A stretch of DNA of 64,000 bases from Vreelandella alkaliphila. Lineage in GTDB: Bacteria; Pseudomonadota; Gammaproteobacteria; Pseudomonadales; Halomonadaceae. The position numbers and the translations under genes are program-made. Location of the stretch: assembly GCF_016107625.1 (NCBI RefSeq), contig NZ_JABASV010000009.1, positions 124,001 to 188,000 on the forward strand, given 5' to 3'. Of the stretch, positions 62,054 to 64,000 are shown in pieces (position 1 is the first letter of the stretch; each line of letters opens with the position of its first letter). Below the pieces are notes generated by a model. The model was not told the DNA's origin. It made no database searches and worked only from the letters and a program-made list of their open reading frames with translations.

Positions 62054-63733
62054 ATGGCTACCTCTCAATCAGATCAGGTAATACCCTTAACTTCACGCTC
62101 ATGGTTGAAATCTCTTGCTCGGCGTGAGCACAAAAAGCTCACGCTAGCCGCAATAGGTGGCGTGCTTGCAGGGGGGCTTACGGTTTTACTAGTGGTGGGG
62201 CTTGCATGGTGCATTGATCAGCTTGTAATTCATGGTCGCTCACCGGCATCACTGACAGTTTTTTTCTTGGGGTTGGTGGCAGTGGTACTGTGTCGCTCAC
62301 TACTTCAAGCAATGCAAGAAGCCAGTAGTGCAGAGGCAAGTCTTCGTATTCGCCAGCATGCGCGAGAGGAGTTGCTAAATAAGGTGGCGATGCTTGGGCC
62401 CGTTTGGCTTACTCGCCAACAGAGTGGGGCGATAGCGAATCAGGCGGTAGAGCATATTGACGCGTTAGACGGTTATTTCGCGCGTTTTTATCCTCAGATG
62501 AGGATTGTCGTCGCCTTACCGCTACTTATCCTTTGCATTGCTGGATGGCTGGACTACCTCGTGGCCATTTTTTTATTGCTTTCAGCACCACTTATCCCGC
62601 TATTTATGGCGTTGGTAGGCATGGGCGCTGAGCGTTTGAATCGTGATCAATTCATGGCCGTGTCGCGTTTGTCGGCTCACTTTGTAGACCGAGTTAGAGG
62701 GATGACGACGCTCCAGCTGTTTGGCCATACCAAGTCAGCACAAAAAGATGTTTGGTATGCCACTGATGACTATCGACGACTAAGTATGCGCACGCTGCGT
62801 CTAGCGTTTCTATCATCAGCGGTGCTTGAGTTTTTTGCATCCGTGGCGATTGCAGTTGTGGCCATGTATGTCGGTTTTGGTCTACTTGGTTATATCGACT
62901 ATGGGCCATCCTCTTCTCTAACCCTCTTCACTGGGCTAGCCGTTTTATTGCTGGCACCAGAGTTTTTTCAGCCTCTACGAACGCTATCCCAGCACTATCA
63001 TGACCGCGCAGCAGCATTAGGGGCAGCTGAAAGTATCGTGGCAATACTCAACGAGTCAGATCTGGTCCCTTCAGCCACGTCAGTGCCTCATCCGGAGAAT
63101 GCAGTTATTGAGTTTTGCGGGGCTAGTGTTGGATATGAGGGGCGTGCCACGGTCTTGTCCAACCTGAACGCTACCATCCGGCGTGGTGACGTGGTTGCTA
63201 TTACCGGTGAATCAGGTAGCGGTAAATCATCCATCCTAGCCTTAATGGCTGGTTTTATGATGCCTAGCAGCGGTGAGTGCCGGTATCGCCACAGTGGTCA
63301 GGTCGCCTGGCTGGATCAAACGCCTTGCATTATTCAGGGAAGTCTTGCCGATAACCTGCGCTTAGCCGCTCCTGAGGCTGACCAAGCGTCAATGGTACGA
63401 GCACTGCAACGGGCAGGGCTGGGTGAGTTGTTATCCCAGCTACCTAATGGTCTGGAAAGTCTGGTAGGCGAGCGTGGTGTCGGACTGTCTGGTGGCCAAG
63501 CGCAACGTCTTACGCTGGCGCGTGTCTACCTTAGCGAGGCGCAACTGGTTTTGTTAGACGAACCGACGGCAAGCCTAGACGCTATCACTGAGAAGGCTGT
63601 CATTCAGGCACTGTTGGATTGGGCAAAGGAAGGCCGTACGCTAGTTATTGCAACGCATCACTCTGCGGTGGTGGCTGTTGCTAATCGCCATTTTACTTGT
63701 GAAGCTGGCCAGCTTATTGAGGCGACGGTATGA
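62054..63733 (+). CDS. cydD: CydD subunit of the CydDC thiol ABC exporter
   Basis: This 559-residue fused permease-ATPase of the heterodimeric CydDC complex exports cysteine/glutathione or handles haem, and is needed to assemble cytochrome bd. There are about six helices in the first 320 residues. The ATPase has Walker A GESGSGKSSILAL, the signature LSGGQAQRLTLARV and Walker B VLLDEPTASLD. The start is ATG 62054, giving the usual polar N-terminus; the longer frame to 61913 runs through the cydA remnant in another frame. The ATG of cydC overlaps its stop. Confidence 0.93.
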   Translation: MATSQSDQVIPLTSRSWLKSLARREHKKLTLAAIGGVLAGGLTVLLVVGLAWCIDQLVIHGRSPASLTVFFLGLVAVVLCRSLLQAMQEASSAEASLRIRQHAREELLNKVAMLGPVWLTRQQSGAIANQAVEHIDALDGYFARFYPQMRIVVALPLLILCIAGWLDYLVAIFLLLSAPLIPLFMALVGMGAERLNRDQFMAVSRLSAHFVDRVRGMTTLQLFGHTKSAQKDVWYATDDYRRLSMRTLRLAFLSSAVLEFFASVAIAVVAMYVGFGLLGYIDYGPSSSLTLFTGLAVLLLAPEFFQPLRTLSQHYHDRAAALGAAESIVAILNESDLVPSATSVPHPENAVIEFCGASVGYEGRATVLSNLNATIRRGDVVAITGESGSGKSSILALMAGFMMPSSGECRYRHSGQVAWLDQTPCIIQGSLADNLRLAAPEADQASMVRALQRAGLGELLSQLPNGLESLVGERGVGLSGGQAQRLTLARVYLSEAQLVLLDEPTASLDAITEKAVIQALLDWAKEGRTLVIATHHSAVVAVANRHFTCEAGQLIEATV

Positions 63734-64000
63734 GTCAGTTTTATCGCGATATGAAACCCTGGCTGCTCATAATGCTGCGCCGTCGTCAGCGCTTTTTTAT
63801 AGGTGCATTATTAGCGTTGGTGACGCTCCTGGCAGGTCTTGCACTGTTAGGGCTTTCTGGTTGGTTTATTACCGCGTGTGCGTTGGCTGGCATAGCGTTG
63901 GCAGCTGGGTTGCCCGTTACTTTGGATATTTATGTTCCCGGTGGCGGTATTCGTTTTTTTGCACTGCTGCGAACGGTGGCGCGTTACGCGGAGCGTCTTT
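63730..64000 (+). CDS. cydC: CydC subunit of the CydDC exporter (partial, runs off the window)
   Basis: It begins at ATG 63730, overlapping the cydD stop by 4 nt (ATGA), and is open to the last base (about 90 codons). The visible part has two membrane helices (FFIGALLALVTLLAGLALLGLSGWFITA) and the diagnostic CydC stretch GGIRFFALLRTVARYAERL. It is the ABC partner of CydD. Whether a cytochrome bd operon follows is outside the window. Confidence 0.93.
   Translation, partial: MSQFYRDMKPWLLIMLRRRQRFFIGALLALVTLLAGLALLGLSGWFITACALAGIALAAGLPVTLDIYVPGGGIRFFALLRTVARYAERL

Noticed and set aside
1..64000. CRISPR array, prophage, insertion sequence or toxin-antitoxin/defence system
   Set aside because: No spaced repeat array, transposase, integrase or phage structural gene was seen. 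The SRPBCC protein at 51426 is RatA-like only in fold and has no toxin context.

Overview
The window looks like a chromosomal segment of a Halomonas-type gammaproteobacterium (Halomonadaceae). This rests on moderate GC by eye, a phasin gene, and gene orders shared with Pseudomonas and relatives: purN-purM facing perM-hda, mrp-dcd, lexA facing psrA with nagZ nearby, and ppsR facing ppsA. Protein families match too (PsrA, AcnB, MiaE, DUF2789, PqiABC). It is mostly core-genome housekeeping DNA. I see no prophage, insertion sequence, CRISPR array or defence island.

Layout. 1-3.4 kb: tail of a probable MATE exporter, an NCS2-type permease, and aromatic aminotransferase with pterin carbinolamine dehydratase. 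3.4-8.3 kb: a diguanylate cyclase, a CobA-type methyltransferase, a membrane-anchored coiled-coil protein, the Mrp Fe-S carrier and dCTP deaminase. 8.3-12.2 kb: purN/purM facing perM/hda. 12.2-16.3 kb: phasin, fumarase C, an EEP-family phosphatase/nuclease, tRNA-Val(GAC) and MsrC. 16.3-19.1 kb: the metNIQ methionine importer behind a structured leader with its own terminator. 19.4-25.3 kb: riboflavin synthase, then a purine/pyrimidine salvage block (AzgA-type permease, apt, gpt, ung, upp, uraA). 25.3-27.2 kb: molybdenum cofactor genes mobB, a moaC-moaD fusion and moaE. 27.3-30.8 kb: RNase J-like nuclease, purU and a CbiM-like membrane protein. 30.8-34.8 kb: lexA, psrA, a cytosolic YkuD enzyme, nagZ and hpt. 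34.8-43.6 kb: ppsR/ppsA, a membrane GDPD, rraA and acnB. 44.1-48.7 kb: miaE and a 1301-residue SARP/AAA/TPR regulator. 48.7-51.2 kb: queC-queE-queD-ykgJ queuosine-precursor operon. 51.4-56.5 kb: SRPBCC protein, DUF2789 protein, asparaginase, CynX-type MFS carrier, an unknown protein and an RhlE-type helicase. 56.8-60.4 kb: pqiABC. 60.6-64 kb: Ca/Na antiporter, a truncated cydA remnant, cydD and the start of cydC.

The genes form functional groups. Nucleotide metabolism dominates (purMN, purU, apt, gpt, hpt, upp, ung, dcd and three NCS2 permeases), and two of those permeases share an operator-like palindrome. Peptidoglycan recycling (nagZ plus a YkuD enzyme without signal peptide) sits with the PsrA/LexA regulators.

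The most unusual points are: (1) a metN leader with a sigma70-like promoter, a 21-codon ORF, two hairpins and an orphan intrinsic terminator; (2) a truncated cydA joined directly to cydDC; (3) a single-chain MoaC-MoaD fusion; (4) a tandem QueD in which the zinc/Cys motifs and the Asp-His motif lie in different halves; (5) a SARP-type regulator carrying a degenerate cyclase-like domain; and (6) RutR-like palindromes upstream of two purine-type permeases. I found no clear new multi-gene system. All family calls were made by reading motifs; no database search was run.
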